From assembly GCF_000090795.2 (NCBI RefSeq), contig NW_003546255.1, positions 124,352-188,351 of the forward strand: a stretch of DNA of 64,000 bases. The letters are read 5' to 3'. Of the stretch, positions 1-12,500 are shown in pieces. The notes under the pieces are model-generated. The model did not search any database. It saw only the letters and a program-made list of their open reading frames with translations, and had not been told where the DNA came from. Made by a program: the position numbers and the translations under genes. The DNA is from Amphimedon queenslandica (Eukaryota; Porifera; Demospongiae; Haplosclerida; Niphatidae). How positions within the stretch are numbered: the first letter of the stretch is position 1; each line of letters opens with the position of its first letter.

Positions 1-1239
1 CTCAACTGCAACAACATTGTTGATGTACCAAAAAATAGCTTGAATAACTTCATCGAAATACATCCATTTTTGTGGTTTGGTTAATATATCAAAAACAGTC
101 AGACAGTGAAACATCTCTCCAAATTGATAGTTACCAATTATTGCTAGACCAGTGTAAAGAATGTTTACAAGAACTATTAGTATCAGACCCATTCCTATTC
201 TTTTTAGCATGCTAGGAATGTACTTCCGAAAATATGATTGCCTTGAAATCAATAGCATAAATATTAAAAGAAATATATATGCTATGACCCGTGCCTTCAT
301 TTCATTACCTGCTTCACTACAACCATAATTTATCATTGACCTCATATTAATAGTATATAGGCCATAAAAAGCTCCTGATAAACCAAATATAAATACAAGT
401 GGCAATAATCTAAGAACAGTCTTCACATCTTCTACCTCTTCCTCTGTGAATGGTCCACCATATTTATTCTTACCCAGGTCTAGTCTTGAAGGAGCCTCTT
501 CCTCCCAGTAGGTCAGAGCACTACGATTCTCAGGATACTTGTGCTTCCTGGCATAACACAATACTCTAACTATCAGTTTGACTGGATTAACTGTATTCAC
601 TGGAATAGTATCAAGAAAATGATTGAAGAGACCATCACTGACTAGTACTGCAGCAACACAGACAATCACACTTCCTAAGCAAAATAAATACTGCAGTATG
701 CTGGAATTGGTGCTGATGCCAATGAAGATTGATAATAAAGGTCCAACATTATGCCAGTGTATGATAGCAGTCAGTTCATCACTTGATGATCCAATGAGCT
801 GATCAATATTGAATGGTAACAGATTAACACGTACACCCCCAACAATAACTAATAGTACATAATAAAGGGTTTTAAAAATCAACAATGGATAGCCAGTTGA
901 CATCAGTTGTAGTGACACCATTAGAAGCAAAAAGATGAGTAAAACAAATGAAGAGCATAATCCAGCAAGAACCAATCTGTGGCGACTTATTAAAAAATCT
1001 CCCAAATATCCAGCAACAACAAAAGTAAAGGAGAGTCCAGCTTCTACCTTTCTACCATTAGCTTGAAAATGATCATCCACCATTAAAAAATCCATAACTA
1101 ATTCATGGCCAGTTGTCACGACAAGATCCCAAAACAAAACCAATATTGCTCCTTTTGAGTGTATCAACAGGAGACAAAAAAAAGAACAGGAGGAACATCT
1201 TTTCTTTGAAGACCTTAACAAAGGGACACTCTCAGACAT
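1..1239 (-). CDS. POT/SLC15-like proton-coupled transporter (3' part outside window)
   Basis: The minus strand is open from an ATG at 1237-1239 to the window edge, giving 413 residues with no intron and no stop. The N-terminus reads MSESVPLLRSSKK and is followed by several hydrophobic segments. The segment NPVKLIVRVLCYARKHKYP, followed by YWEEEAPSRLDLGK, KYGGPFTEEEVEDVKT and then LRLLPL, is the loop I associate with animal and plant POT/PTR (SLC15, NRT1/PTR) transporters. Members of this family import small peptides or other solutes with protons across the plasma or lysosomal membrane. The substrate cannot be told here. The C-terminal helices lie beyond position 1. Family call fairly sure, subfamily not. 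Confidence 0.72.
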   Translation of the reverse strand, partial: MSESVPLLRSSKKRCSSCSFFCLLLIHSKGAILVLFWDLVVTTGHELVMDFLMVDDHFQANGRKVEAGLSFTFVVAGYLGDFLISRHRLVLAGLCSSFVLLIFLLLMVSLQLMSTGYPLLIFKTLYYVLLVIVGGVRVNLLPFNIDQLIGSSSDELTAIIHWHNVGPLLSIFIGISTNSSILQYLFCLGSVIVCVAAVLVSDGLFNHFLDTIPVNTVNPVKLIVRVLCYARKHKYPENRSALTYWEEEAPSRLDLGKNKYGGPFTEEEVEDVKTVLRLLPLVFIFGLSGAFYGLYTINMRSMINYGCSEAGNEMKARVIAYIFLLIFMLLISRQSYFRKYIPSMLKRIGMGLILIVLVNILYTGLAIIGNYQFGEMFHCLTVFDILTKPQKWMYFDEVIQAIFWYINNVVAVE

Positions 1240-2388
1240 TACAAAAGTAAGCACTGTCTGTCTGTAAGTGCTTTTTGAACAATATATATGTCACGCTGCT
1301 TGCTTTACAAAGTATATGGTGTAGACTTTAGAGCATACAAAATTTGAGCAATGATTAAAATGAATATAATGTATTTACACAAGTGTGCTATATAACCCAA
1401 TGCTTATTCTGTTATTTTGCTTACCTTTCTAGCTTGGATTAAGTTATAATTTTTGCTGACTGGGCTTGAATGAGACTTGTATTGGCTTAGTAATTGACTT
1501 TAATGAGAAACAAATGTATCCAAATTTTAATCCGAGGCATTCTATTTTCAAAAAAGGATACTGGAAAGTTCGAATAAAAATAGATTTATTAGACTTGCTT
1601 TAAAATTTGACCAAATACCATGGGTTATGTATAGGGTATTTTGTCAAAAAAATGGCTACAAAAGAATTCCTCATTTTTATAATTTTAAAAATACATATAC
1701 AAAATTGAAAAGGAGAGAATTCTTCATTTTTATAATTTATTCTGATACATGCATATACATGTTCTTATGTTCTGTATAAATTTTTTGATAACTTAGATCA
1801 AAATTAGATTTTTAAAGTTGCTCCCATGTACACTGTATATTGTCAAAATTGATAGAAGTGAATGTTAAATTTTATGATTTTTTGCTGTTGTATGATAGAT
1901 AATGGTAGAGTTGCATTTTACGTGAAGATTGAATTTTGAATTTAAGTCCTTTCGTCCACTAGAATAAACATTAAGGCTGACCTACTACTGTTACCTACAC
2001 AACACATAAAGCATTAATTGATAATGAGTAAAAATACACTTACTATTGCAAGTAGGCAGGGCTAAAATAATAAATAAATAAGCTCACGTGAAAACACGTG
2101 GGTTAACGAAGTTTTGTTGCTCTTTGACTTTGACTGTTTTCAGGAGTGTTCTTTGTGCTTTAGTAAGTTAAGTTTCTTTTAGTAATATTAGGTTTGATGC
2201 TAAGGAAATGCCCTGCATGGATTGTATTTGATATGAGGATAGAATGTTATCAATACCATGCATGCTCTAGATCTAGATCTAGTACTAATAACAGTTTCAG
2301 TTTCATCTTCAAATAAATGATATTATTTCCTTTATTAAGTGCATACACGACAGCTAGCGTTTAGCTACATCGACAACTCCTGCTCGCC
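1240..2388. other. Divergent intergenic region between transporter and beta-helix protein genes
   Basis: About 1.15 kb without a supportable exon. It lies between two divergently oriented genes and so must hold both promoters. The stretch around 1600-1860 is a worn copy of the ~185-bp repeat family described elsewhere in this annotation (recognisable words: tagggtattttgtcaaaa, gagagaattcttcattttta, catatacatgttcttatg). Two E-box hexamers lie near 2085-2100 and an AGATCTAGATCTAG run near 2269-2282. Confidence 0.6.
2085..2100. promoter_or_regulatory. Paired CACGTG E-boxes upstream of the beta-helix protein gene
   Basis: CACGTG occurs at 2085-2090 and again at 2095-2100, separated by AAAA, about 290 bp upstream of the start codon at 2389. 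Two palindromic E-boxes ten bases apart (one helical turn) could bind bHLH dimers side by side. The function is inferred from sequence only, and such pairs can occur by chance. Confidence 0.3.
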
Positions 2389-5300
2389 ATGTCTCTACTT
2401 CCCATTAAAGTCATTCTTTTTCTTCTTCTCTTATTTTGTCTTGTAGATGCAGGAAGAGCTATTACAATTAACAGTGATGATGAACTGGAGTTGTACTTGT
2501 GCAAAGAAAAACAGGTGTCTCATTTCACTCTCAATCAAACCAGTTTCAAGTTAAAAAAAGGCCCTGTATGTCAGCTATCACCATCTCAAGAAATAACCAT
2601 TGCTCCAAGTTCAGGTATTAGTAGCAGTATCATTTATTGTGAGTATACACCCAATGTACAAAACCAGAGCCGTAGAGGAATTGCTTTTGTTGATTCCTAT
2701 GTAAGCATTAGTAATGTCAACTTTGAAAATTGCGGCATGCTTTTGAAAACTATAGATAGTGATATCATGCGCCATATAAACGAATCCTCTTTTCAATATT
2801 CTATCCACCACTCTGCAGTACTTGTGTTTGTACACTGTGAAGTCAATTTGACTCATGTACAGGTTATAAATTCATTTGGTTTTGCTGTCATTGGAGCTAA
2901 CATTTACAACTCTACTTTAAGCAACCTTAATATCTCTGCTCCTGAGACGAATTTCACCTTGTGGAACACAAGTGTAGGCAGTGGGATATTGCTACATTAT
3001 TTTAATGATGAAGAATATGTATGTGATAACAATTCTTATTCAGCTACAATAAACAGATCATTTTTTAGCAATAACCTAGATTATGGTGAGACAACAAGTG
3101 AGCCACTCATAGCAGTAGCATATAAGAGTCCAGTTACCATGGTCAACGCTGCTGGGCTGACTGTCATTGATACTCTGCAGTGCGAGGGGGTTGGTACTAG
3201 CATTACTATTGACAACTCGGTCTTTGAATATAACTTTAAATTTGGCTGTCCATCAGGAGGTTTGCTAATTATTCAAAATAGCACTTTAAATTCAGAAGTT
3301 TTGATACAAAATTCAGTTTTTGATCTCAACGTTAATCTTTTATGTCACGGTGGAGGCCTGGCATACTACTGGCTGAATATTGAGAGTGAGTATCAAGAGC
3401 AGTCAACTTCTGTTACTCCACTGACAGTATTCAATACAACCTTTGCAAATCATACAGGCATACAGATAGGAGCACCAAATCCTATAGGAGCAAGAGCAGC
3501 AGTTTTCATAGGGATTGTACACTCAATGGACAAATTAAATATTACTATTGTCATGAAGAAATGTCATTTTGAAAATAACACCAACCCGTCAAGAGGTAAT
3601 GCTCTATACTCAGTCATGTACAGTAAAAGGAGCCTGGCTTCAATTCTACTGATAGACACTGTCGCTGAGGGTAATTCACAATATGCAAAACATTACCGCT
3701 CTAACTCATATTCTGGGACACTATACTTCCACGGTATTGATGTATTTGTTAGAGGCCAGTCAAATTTTAATAACAACTATGGCTCTGTTCTGGTTGGACT
3801 TGACTCCAGCATAATGATATCAGGAGAAGCAAATTTTACTAACAATACTGGCATTATTGGTCCAGCGATACAACTGCAAGGAAATGGCTACTTAATTTTT
3901 GAAAACTCTAAGATAAATTTCACTAACAATCATGCACAGTCTGAAGGAGGTGCCATTTATATTCAGTCATCTCTTCCCACCAGATTCAGATGTGTCATTT
4001 CCATTGACAATAGCAGTCGCTCCTCATATATCAATTTCACTAACAATTCAGCCATTTCTTCAGGTAGCTCAATTTATATAAATACATTAGAGCCTTGCTA
4101 TGCTCATTTTGCAAAACATTACTTAACAAAAGCAAAGGATGTCCTCAAATATTACTCCAATAGTTTCATAATAACTGAAAGGAACAATAACTCACGAGTA
4201 GCAATATCTACTCAGCCAAAGGAGCTCTGTGTGTGCTTCCTCCACAACTCTACATCGCAATGTAAGACCTTCATACATGAGCCTACTTATCCTGGCAGGA
4301 CTGTCCAGTATGACATGTTAGCAAAGGACAGTACTAGCAGGAGTAATATATACACTCTCGTCGATGTTGACATTAATTCACGCAATTCCAGTCATTCGCT
4401 TTACTTCTTGCATGAGACCAGGCACTACATTAGAGAAAACAGGCATCCTTGTACACTTGTTAAATTCAAAGTCACCAGCAGGTGGGAGTTTAGCGAGTCA
4501 CTTTATGGAGACGTTAGTTTCTCACTTCCTGGCAGCAATGTGGTAGCAACTAGCTATATAAAAGTGAAGCCATGTCCTATGGGGTTTGAGTTTGACTCTA
4601 AATCTCGTATATGTGAATGCTCTAAAGTTTTAATGACTTTCGCTGGGATAAAGGAATGTAGTATAGAGAATAGTGTGATTAAGCACCCAGTAGATAAACT
4701 GATAACTATATGGGCTGGAAAAACGCATTACTCAAATGGGAAGTTAGCAGTATCTCTGGAGTGCCCACAAGGATACTGTCACAACGAACTGAAAAATCTA
4801 TGTGGAGAAGATGATACTATTTCTGTGACAAGTGAGAATTTTAACAGCAATGAAAGCTGTACGAATACTTCACATTCATTTTGTTTGTACAACAGGGCTG
4901 GTGCCCTTTGTGGTCAATGCATTGAAGGCCAAAGTGTAGTATTTGGGTCTACTGAATGCAAGCCATGCAGTAATTTATGGCTATTGACAATATTGATATA
5001 TGTACTAGCAGGCCCACTATTCATTTACATGCTGTATGCTCTGAAGTTAACACTGACCACTGGCACAATCAATGGCATCATATTTTACGGCCAAATGACG
5101 AACGTCGGTATAGTTGATCTTTTAAAAATTTTTGCTTTCTATTCAAATGATGCTAGTATCGTTTCAAGCGTTGCTTTATTCTGCCTTTCTCTGACAAATG
5201 TTAGTATAGGTCTCCCACTCTGTTTATACGACGGGCTAACAGAAACTGTTAAAGCTGGCTTAAATTTACTATTTCCCCTGTATCTACTGTCAATAGTTGT

Positions 5301-6174
5301 TTTCCTTATTATCCTCAGTCGTTATTCTCTAAAGATATCCAATAGAATAGCAGATTCATCTGTACAAGTATTGGTCACAGTTATTCACTTCTCCTTCTCA
5401 AGATTATTAATTGGAGTTATTGATGTTTTTACACGGGCACGAGTCTTTACTGAAACAAGCAATCACACTGTTTGGTTTTTTGACGGCAATGTAGAGTATG
5501 GAAAGAAATATCATCTACTTTTGATGATCATTACAGTGCTTATTGTCTCAGCATTGCTATTACCTTATACACTAATCCTTCTCTTTGCTAGACCGCTTAG
5601 ACGGACTATACTCAATCCATACACAAGACCATATCTCGAAGCAATCCATGCTCCATACAAAACTGGTCAAGAATACTTCTTTGTGTTTCAACTGATTCTT
5701 GTTTTTGTGGTGTACGTTGTGTATGCCACATATCGATCAAGCGACTTATTATATTTATATGTGATCAATGTGCCCCTTCTTGCAGTATACTTGATGCTCC
5801 ACACTTATTGTAAGCCATTCAAGTCCAAAGGTGCTAATATACTGTACTGCTGGCTAATGCTTAATGTACTTTTAGTGGGAATGACGACTTGGTACTTCCT
5901 CATAAATATCCACAAAGATCTTTTTACATTAAAAGTGATAGTCTCGTCTGCCATCTTCCTTGAATTCATAACATTTGTTCTCATCATCATTTATCATTTC
6001 TTGTGGGTGACTGGCAAGATCCCATTTATTACAGGGAAGATAGAGCTGATACATGCAAAAATACAGACTAGAAATGAAGAACGGGTTTCAAGTATCAATC
6101 GCAATGATTGCAATGGCTCATTTTACCAGTCAGTCAATTACAGAGAGCCAATGATCAGCTCTATTGCATACTAA
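2389..6174 (+). CDS. Large signal-peptide protein with beta-helix-like ectodomain and C-terminal multi-pass membrane domain
   Basis: Intronless reading frame of 1261 residues. Residues 1-22 are a clear signal peptide. Residues ~60-620 contain many N-glycosylation sites and recurring short units of the type NFTNN, SNVNFENC, NSVFEYNF and FANHTG, spaced like the coils of a right-handed parallel beta-helix (pectin-lyase-like fold). A cysteine-rich stretch follows (about 730-860, with CPMGFEFDS, ICECSK, GALCGQCIEGQ and CKPC). From about residue 863 to 1215 there are roughly eight or nine hydrophobic segments, and then a short cytoplasmic tail. The architecture resembles a surface sensor or adhesion receptor. 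I do not recognise the membrane domain as a known GPCR class, and its topology was not computed. Likely a lineage-expanded family; function unknown. Confidence 0.8.
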   Translation: MSLLPIKVILFLLLLFCLVDAGRAITINSDDELELYLCKEKQVSHFTLNQTSFKLKKGPVCQLSPSQEITIAPSSGISSSIIYCEYTPNVQNQSRRGIAFVDSYVSISNVNFENCGMLLKTIDSDIMRHINESSFQYSIHHSAVLVFVHCEVNLTHVQVINSFGFAVIGANIYNSTLSNLNISAPETNFTLWNTSVGSGILLHYFNDEEYVCDNNSYSATINRSFFSNNLDYGETTSEPLIAVAYKSPVTMVNAAGLTVIDTLQCEGVGTSITIDNSVFEYNFKFGCPSGGLLIIQNSTLNSEVLIQNSVFDLNVNLLCHGGGLAYYWLNIESEYQEQSTSVTPLTVFNTTFANHTGIQIGAPNPIGARAAVFIGIVHSMDKLNITIVMKKCHFENNTNPSRGNALYSVMYSKRSLASILLIDTVAEGNSQYAKHYRSNSYSGTLYFHGIDVFVRGQSNFNNNYGSVLVGLDSSIMISGEANFTNNTGIIGPAIQLQGNGYLIFENSKINFTNNHAQSEGGAIYIQSSLPTRFRCVISIDNSSRSSYINFTNNSAISSGSSIYINTLEPCYAHFAKHYLTKAKDVLKYYSNSFIITERNNNSRVAISTQPKELCVCFLHNSTSQCKTFIHEPTYPGRTVQYDMLAKDSTSRSNIYTLVDVDINSRNSSHSLYFLHETRHYIRENRHPCTLVKFKVTSRWEFSESLYGDVSFSLPGSNVVATSYIKVKPCPMGFEFDSKSRICECSKVLMTFAGIKECSIENSVIKHPVDKLITIWAGKTHYSNGKLAVSLECPQGYCHNELKNLCGEDDTISVTSENFNSNESCTNTSHSFCLYNRAGALCGQCIEGQSVVFGSTECKPCSNLWLLTILIYVLAGPLFIYMLYALKLTLTTGTINGIIFYGQMTNVGIVDLLKIFAFYSNDASIVSSVALFCLSLTNVSIGLPLCLYDGLTETVKAGLNLLFPLYLLSIVVFLIILSRYSLKISNRIADSSVQVLVTVIHFSFSRLLIGVIDVFTRARVFTETSNHTVWFFDGNVEYGKKYHLLLMIITVLIVSALLLPYTLILLFARPLRRTILNPYTRPYLEAIHAPYKTGQEYFFVFQLILVFVVYVVYATYRSSDLLYLYVINVPLLAVYLMLHTYCKPFKSKGANILYCWLMLNVLLVGMTTWYFLINIHKDLFTLKVIVSSAIFLEFITFVLIIIYHFLWVTGKIPFITGKIELIHAKIQTRNEERVSSINRNDCNGSFYQSVNYREPMISSIAY

Positions 6175-6524
6175 CAAGAGTTCATAACACTAAGGTTGCA
6201 TAAATGATTAATTCTTTTGTATTTTTAACTTCTTACTTATACTTAACTGCTGAATTTATAGTTTTTCTATTTTGAGTGGTAGTGTTTATCTTAATTGCTT
6301 GTTTACAATGTTTTAATTTGAAAGATTTTCTCAAATTTTTGCAAACCATGTGAAGCCACGTGGTGATAGGCGGGGCTAATTAAAAATTGAGGGTGTGGCA
6401 TAAAATTATTACACATGGCCGCTGCTCCTCGCGCTGTTAAACGTTACTGAAACGTTTTACATATGCTGTGTCATTCTTTGTCCACTCCTGCTCCCTTTTG
6501 TACAGTCACTGAGTCTCTGGAAGA
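6175..6524. other. Intergenic spacer, promoter of the ICE1-like gene
   Basis: A 350-bp spacer between the stop of the beta-helix protein gene and the first ATG of the ICE1-like gene. It holds an AT-rich 3' end region and then a GC-richer block (6340-6520) that presumably contains the promoter. An AAAATGGCG word resembling a YY1-type element lies just downstream, in intron 1 near 6580. No coding exon is seen. Confidence 0.5.
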
Positions 6525-9500
6525 ATGACCACCTGTACAACGCAGCAGCCCTGGTTTGAGGTATTTAAATATTATTCAAAATGGCGCCAATTTTATCCTT
6601 TTCATAACATAGGAAAGTTGCAGTGTGGCTGATGATGTGGATGATTTATTGGCATATTCTGATCCTACGCCAAATTTATACTCAGTTCCTAGTAATAGAG
6701 GAGGAACCGACCAAATCGAGTAAGGACACACCTCTAATAATTATTAATTAATTATATTTTTAAGCGTCTATTGTATTATGCTGTGTATTTTACTATTCAT
6801 AGGTCACTCGTTCAATTAAATCTTGATCTACAGAACAGCTTGTCTGCACTGAGGGAAGAGTACGATATTGTATACCAGGTTCGTTTATACTGTATTAATC
6901 ATTCACTGTTACAGTGTGTTTTATTATTGATCTAAAGTTTTGATAGAATATCTTGTACTGTATCAGGGTTCTGCCCAGAAAAAAATTAGAGGTGGTTGGA
7001 GACTATTATAGTTCCTTTTAAATTCATGTACACCATACTAGTAGACTACAATATCATACTTTATGTATGGTTATTAGTATTAATTGGATGGTTGGTCTAA
7101 GTGATGAACTGGTTGGTTCATTTGTTGAGGTGGTTGTCCCGACCACCATAGACAGAAATATGCAGTATGCATTCACATAATAATGTTATGTACTCGTCCA
7201 CACATGTCATGTATATGTACAAGCATTTTATTTATATGCTCTGATTTACATTAACAAGTGTTTCTGTGTCCTCTCATTGATAGGAGAAGAATCAGCTACT
7301 GATAGATAACAAGTCCCTCCAAGAGCAATGGGAAAGATTTCAAGATGACAGATATCAGCAAAAAGTACTTACATAGCATGTAATAGGAGAAGTTCATTAT
7401 CTCTCTATTTCTATCTCTTCTTTTAGGCATACATTGAGCAATTGGAAGCCGAGCTCTACGAAAAGAGAAAGGAGCTTGCTTCTCTCAAGAAAGAATCGGA
7501 ACTAACCAAAGAGTAAGTGTATTCTTTTTTGTACAACCACACTACCAGTCAGTAATTACTTTACTTATTTTTTGCCAGAAATGTTAAGTTGAAGAAACTG
7601 GTGAGGAGACTCAGGCAAGAACAAAAGTACAGCAAAGTCACAAGTAAGACCAAGAGCCTTGGTAAGACTATTATTGTTATGCTTCTCTTAATTATACTGT
7701 CTTCTGATTGTACGTAAACAATTGCATTTACTTTTCTTTAGGTACTAATAGTCCTGCTAATAAGAAGAGGTATGACTGGTCTGTTGATGATGACGATAGT
7801 TTAGAATCAGCACCAAAACGAAGGACCCAAGACTCTGACACAATGTCAGTGATCGTTCTGTCACCTGAAGAAGATCCAATGGAGAGTCATTCGCCAGAGA
7901 CTCCTTTTATAGACTTTGAAGTTGCTACACCTTTACCAGGCAATGGGAATCATTCATCCACTGCATCACCAATGCCTCCTGTATCTCCATTGCTGTCTGC
8001 ATCAGTGATTGATAATGGGGACTCAACCATACCTACTGTGAATAATGGTCAGTTATTGGCTACAGCATCACCCATGGCATCATCTATGCCTTTGTTTAAC
8101 GATACTCCAGTTGGATCACCGAGATCTTCTGTAGTCTCCGTACCAGTATCACAAGTTCCTGTACCGGTATCACAAATTTCTGTACCAATATCACCAGCTC
8201 CTGTACCAGTATCACCAGCTCCTGTACCAGTATCACCAGCTCCTATACCAGTATCACCAACTCCTGTACCAGTATCACCAGTTTCTGTACCAGTATCACC
8301 AGTTTCTGTACCAGTATCACCAGTTTCTGTACCAGTATCACCGATTCCTGTACCAGTACCACCAGCTCCTGTACCAGTATCACCAGTTTCTGTACCAGTA
8401 TCACCAGCTCCTGTACCGGTATCACCAGTTTCTGTACTGGTATCACCAGCTCCTGTACCGGTATCACCAACTCCTGTACCAGTAGTCAATGAAACCTTGA
8501 CGCCAGAAAAATCTCCAGTATCTTCAGTGACCAGTCTGTTATCACCCATGGATCAATCTCGGTATCCATTAGCTACTATGAGTCCATCAACTATGAGCAA
8601 TGAAGAAGAAGAAGATGATGATGATGATGATTACTTTGACGATTATCAAGAAGTTTTATGCAAGATCACGTCACTTCCATTATTGCTCTCTCCATTACCT
8701 CCCTCTCCTTCTCGTTCTCCTCCTCCTTCATTACAAGCTCCTTTTCCCTCTACTTCACAAACTCCTTTACCCTCTACTTCACAAGTCCTTCTTTCTTCCT
8801 CTTCACAAATTTCTCCTTCAACTCTTAATCCTCAAACTCCTTCCATTTCTCCTTTATTGTCTTTAAATCGACGGCTCTCTTCTCCTATCACTCCCCTCCC
8901 ACCCTCTCCTTGTGTAAAAGCAGCTGCTCCTAGTGGTCCTTTCTCTGCTGGTCTTCCTCCTTCTAGTTGTCGTGTGAATCTACTCAAATCATTTTCTCAA
9001 ATATCAGAGTCTAGTTCTTCAGTCAGTCGGCAGTGCGTAGTAGATGAAGGTGGTGAATCTAATCACGATAAAATCATAATGACTAATAGTGATGAAGATG
9101 ATGAGATGGGATGGGAGAGTAATTGTAAAGAAATGCTGTCGCTTCCTTCGTTGCTTTCGCCACTTCCATCTACTCCTCTCCCTCCTCCAGGCGTCCCTAG
9201 TTCCACTATGCAGTGCGTTAATAAACCTTTTAGTCCTTCATTTTCTGGTCAATCAGAATCACGGGTTGAGAAAGAGCCCGATCTCAGAGAAGAGGCGGAG
9301 CATGAAGATAGTGCTGATTTAGTGATTGATATTGATCCTGATATCAAGTTTGATTCCATTGAGTCCTCCTTGTCTCAGCCTCTAGACCCACTGATAGCTC
9401 CAATGACTCATAGCACTGAGAGTTTAATGGTTGATGTGGTCGCTGTGGGATATACAAACTTACCCAATGATTCTCCTTCTTTATCTGAGACCAATACACG

Positions 9501-12500
9501 CCATCATTCTGACTCCGAGCTATCTTCTACTAAAGAGGAGATCATGAAAGATGTACACAGTAAAAAAGAGAAGGAGACAGTTCCAGATAATGCTACTGGC
9601 CAGTGTATTAGTACGGCTGATGACCTCCTGTCTCCTACCATCCAAAAAGCTCCACCTCTCCCATTTCCTCCTCCTCCTCAATCTTTTCTCTCTCCTGCCC
9701 AGCCATTGCCAGTGTATTCACAGTCACAGTTAGAGTTACCTGATTACATGAAGTGCTCTCATCCACTCCCTCACTGGCTGATATACTCCATGAAGCAAGT
9801 CCAGGATAAGAAAGAGGAGATGCTGTATACTGCTTCTGGTGGAAGTGCAAAAAAATGTGTCCTCTTTCACTCTGATCGTAAGTTTTAGACTATTGTATTT
9901 CTGATATATTTTATTATTGTACTATTTCTCTTTCTCTCTCTCTCTCTCTCTCTTTGTTTTATGTAGCTACAAAGCCAATCAAGAAAGCAAAGAAGAAAAA
10001 GATTTGGAACTTTGTGTACGAGTCTCTCACAATGCTAATGAATGGATCGTTGCATCTCTCAACTGTCGTGCTTATGCTAACAAATAAGAAATCTGTAGCA
10101 TCATGTCACTATAAAGCTGTTGTAATAGGGATAATAAAGGTACGTGTATTGTTAATAATAATGATGCTAACGAAAATTGTGACCTTTTTTAAAGTTTAGC
10201 TCTGAAATCACAAAGTTTTAGTTACTGATTTTCACTTTAATTTTTGAGTTATGGCCATTTTAAAAAATGTGCTTATTAAAAAAATACCCTATACTATATA
10301 GCCCATGGTTTTTTCTGAAAAATGCTCTGAAATTACCCCCAATTTTTTATTACATTTTCTTATACATATTGATGTACTTATGCTATGTAGAAAGTTTGAG
10401 CTGATTCTGACTTAAATTTTTCAAGTTATGGCCATTTTAAAAATATGCCGATTTCTGAAAATTTCCCTGTACTATAGCCCATGGTTTTTTCTGAAAAATG
10501 GCTCCGAAATCACCCCCACTTTTTATTACATTTTCTGATACATATTGATGTCCATATGCTGCGTAGAAAGTTTGAGCTGATTCCGGCTTAAATTTTTCGA
10601 GTTATGGCCATTTAAAAAAATTATGCCGATTTCTGAAAAATACCCTGTACTATAGCCCATGGTTTTTCCTGAAAAATGGCTCCGAAATCACCCCCACTTT
10701 TTATTACATTTTCTGATACATATTGATGTCCATATGCTGCGTAGAAAGTTTGAGCTGATTCCGGCTTAAATTTTTTGAGTTATGGCCATTTAAAAAAATT
10801 ATGCCGATTTCTGAAAAATACCCTGTACTATAGCCCATGGTTTTTTCTGAAAAATGGCTCCGAAATCACCCCCACTTTTTATTACATTTTCTGATACATA
10901 TTGATGTCCATATGCTGCGTAGAAAGTTTGAGCTGATTCCGGCTTAAATTTTTCGAGTTATGGCCATTTAAAAAAATTATGCCGATTTCTGAAAAATACC
11001 CTGTACTATAGCCCATGGTTTTTCCTGAAAAATGGCTCCGAAATCACCCCCACTTTTTATTACATTTTCTGATACATATTGATGTCCATATGCTGCGTAG
11101 AAAGTTTGAGCTGATTCCGGCTTAAATTTTTTGAGTTATGGCCATTTAAAAAAATTATGCCGATTTCTGAAAAATACCCTGTACTATAGCCCATGGTTTT
11201 TTCTGAAAAATGGCTCCAAAATCACCCCCACTTTTTATTACATTTTCTTATATATATTGATGTACTTATGCTATGTAGAAAGTTTGAGCCGATTCTGACT
11301 TAAATTTTTCAAGTTATGGTCATTTTACATATGCATGTACATGCATGGGCATGCACATTTGACTCTATACAGTTGCTTGACCTACTTCTCTTTCTTTAGT
11401 TTCTCAGGCAAGGCTATCACCCATTATACGCTGCTTGGAGGGGCCTTTCTCTGGAGAAAATAGGACAGATAAGAAAAGGGATCCTTGACCCACTCAACTC
11501 CCACTACCCTCCTCCACTCCTCCCACTAGAGACGCTGATAATAGCACTAGTCATTAACATACAGTCCATTCACCCTCAACTCATAACCGAGCTTATGAAT
11601 CAGCTCTACGATGAGATATTCTCAACCAGTTTGACCTTCCACAACGCTTGTGCCATGTGGTAAGACTAATACTACAATTTTATTATATATTTCATGTATT
11701 TTTTTTCTTTAGTCGCATATACACTGCCCTTGGTAGATTGCTGTCTGGTTTGGATCAGATACAAGGCCTTGTTTGTGAGCTGATTCTCCAATCAAAGCAG
11801 CTAGGACTAGTTGAATCGGTTGCTAGTGTCTGGCCTTATTCTCTATCTCGTGCTACAGGGAGCACATCACCTCCGCTGTTTGTTAATAACAGGCTACAAT
11901 CACAAGGTCGGTATAAAAAATGACAACATTTCATTGATCATGTATTTATTTGTAGGACTGGAGTATCAGCCACTGAGCTTCACTTTGGAGGCTCTGGCAG
12001 GCGAGGGTTTATTTAAGAAAGATAAATCGACTGTCACTGCAATGAAGAACATATCAGCATTCTGCAAATGGCAGCAAAATGTGAATAAAAATATTTACTT
12101 AGTATAAAAAATATAAATTTTAATTCTTGTTGTTTGTAGTTGTCATCAATGATTAGAGACTCCCTGACCGAGTGCTTGATTGATATGCTCAAAAACAGTT
12201 CCTCTATATCAATAAAAGTGGCCCCAGACTCTAAGCCATACCCGAGCAGACATGCCTGCACTATTGTCCTGGCACTGAGGCTCCTCTCCAAAGTCAGAGG
12301 ATGGAAGGAGTGGACCAATGATGTACTGATTAGGCACTATACCTGGCCAATATTGCAGCAGTGGAACAAGGAGCCAGAAAGCGTGAGGGAAGCCACTGTT
12401 GTCTGCCTTATTAGACTATTAGGTTAGCTTTATTATTATAATTATACATTAGAAGAACATTGGCTACTATTTAAATTTTAATTTATTGTTTCGTTTTTAG

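Noticed and set aside
8049-8549. Antisense open frame rich in Gly-Asp-Thr (166 aa)
   Set aside because: It is the reverse reading of the 21-bp Pro-Val-Ser coding repeat of the ICE1-like gene; no start context or independent motif.
10200-11335. CRISPR-like array of regular repeats
   Set aside because: The units are contiguous 178-bp monomers without short repeats and unique spacers, in an animal intron.
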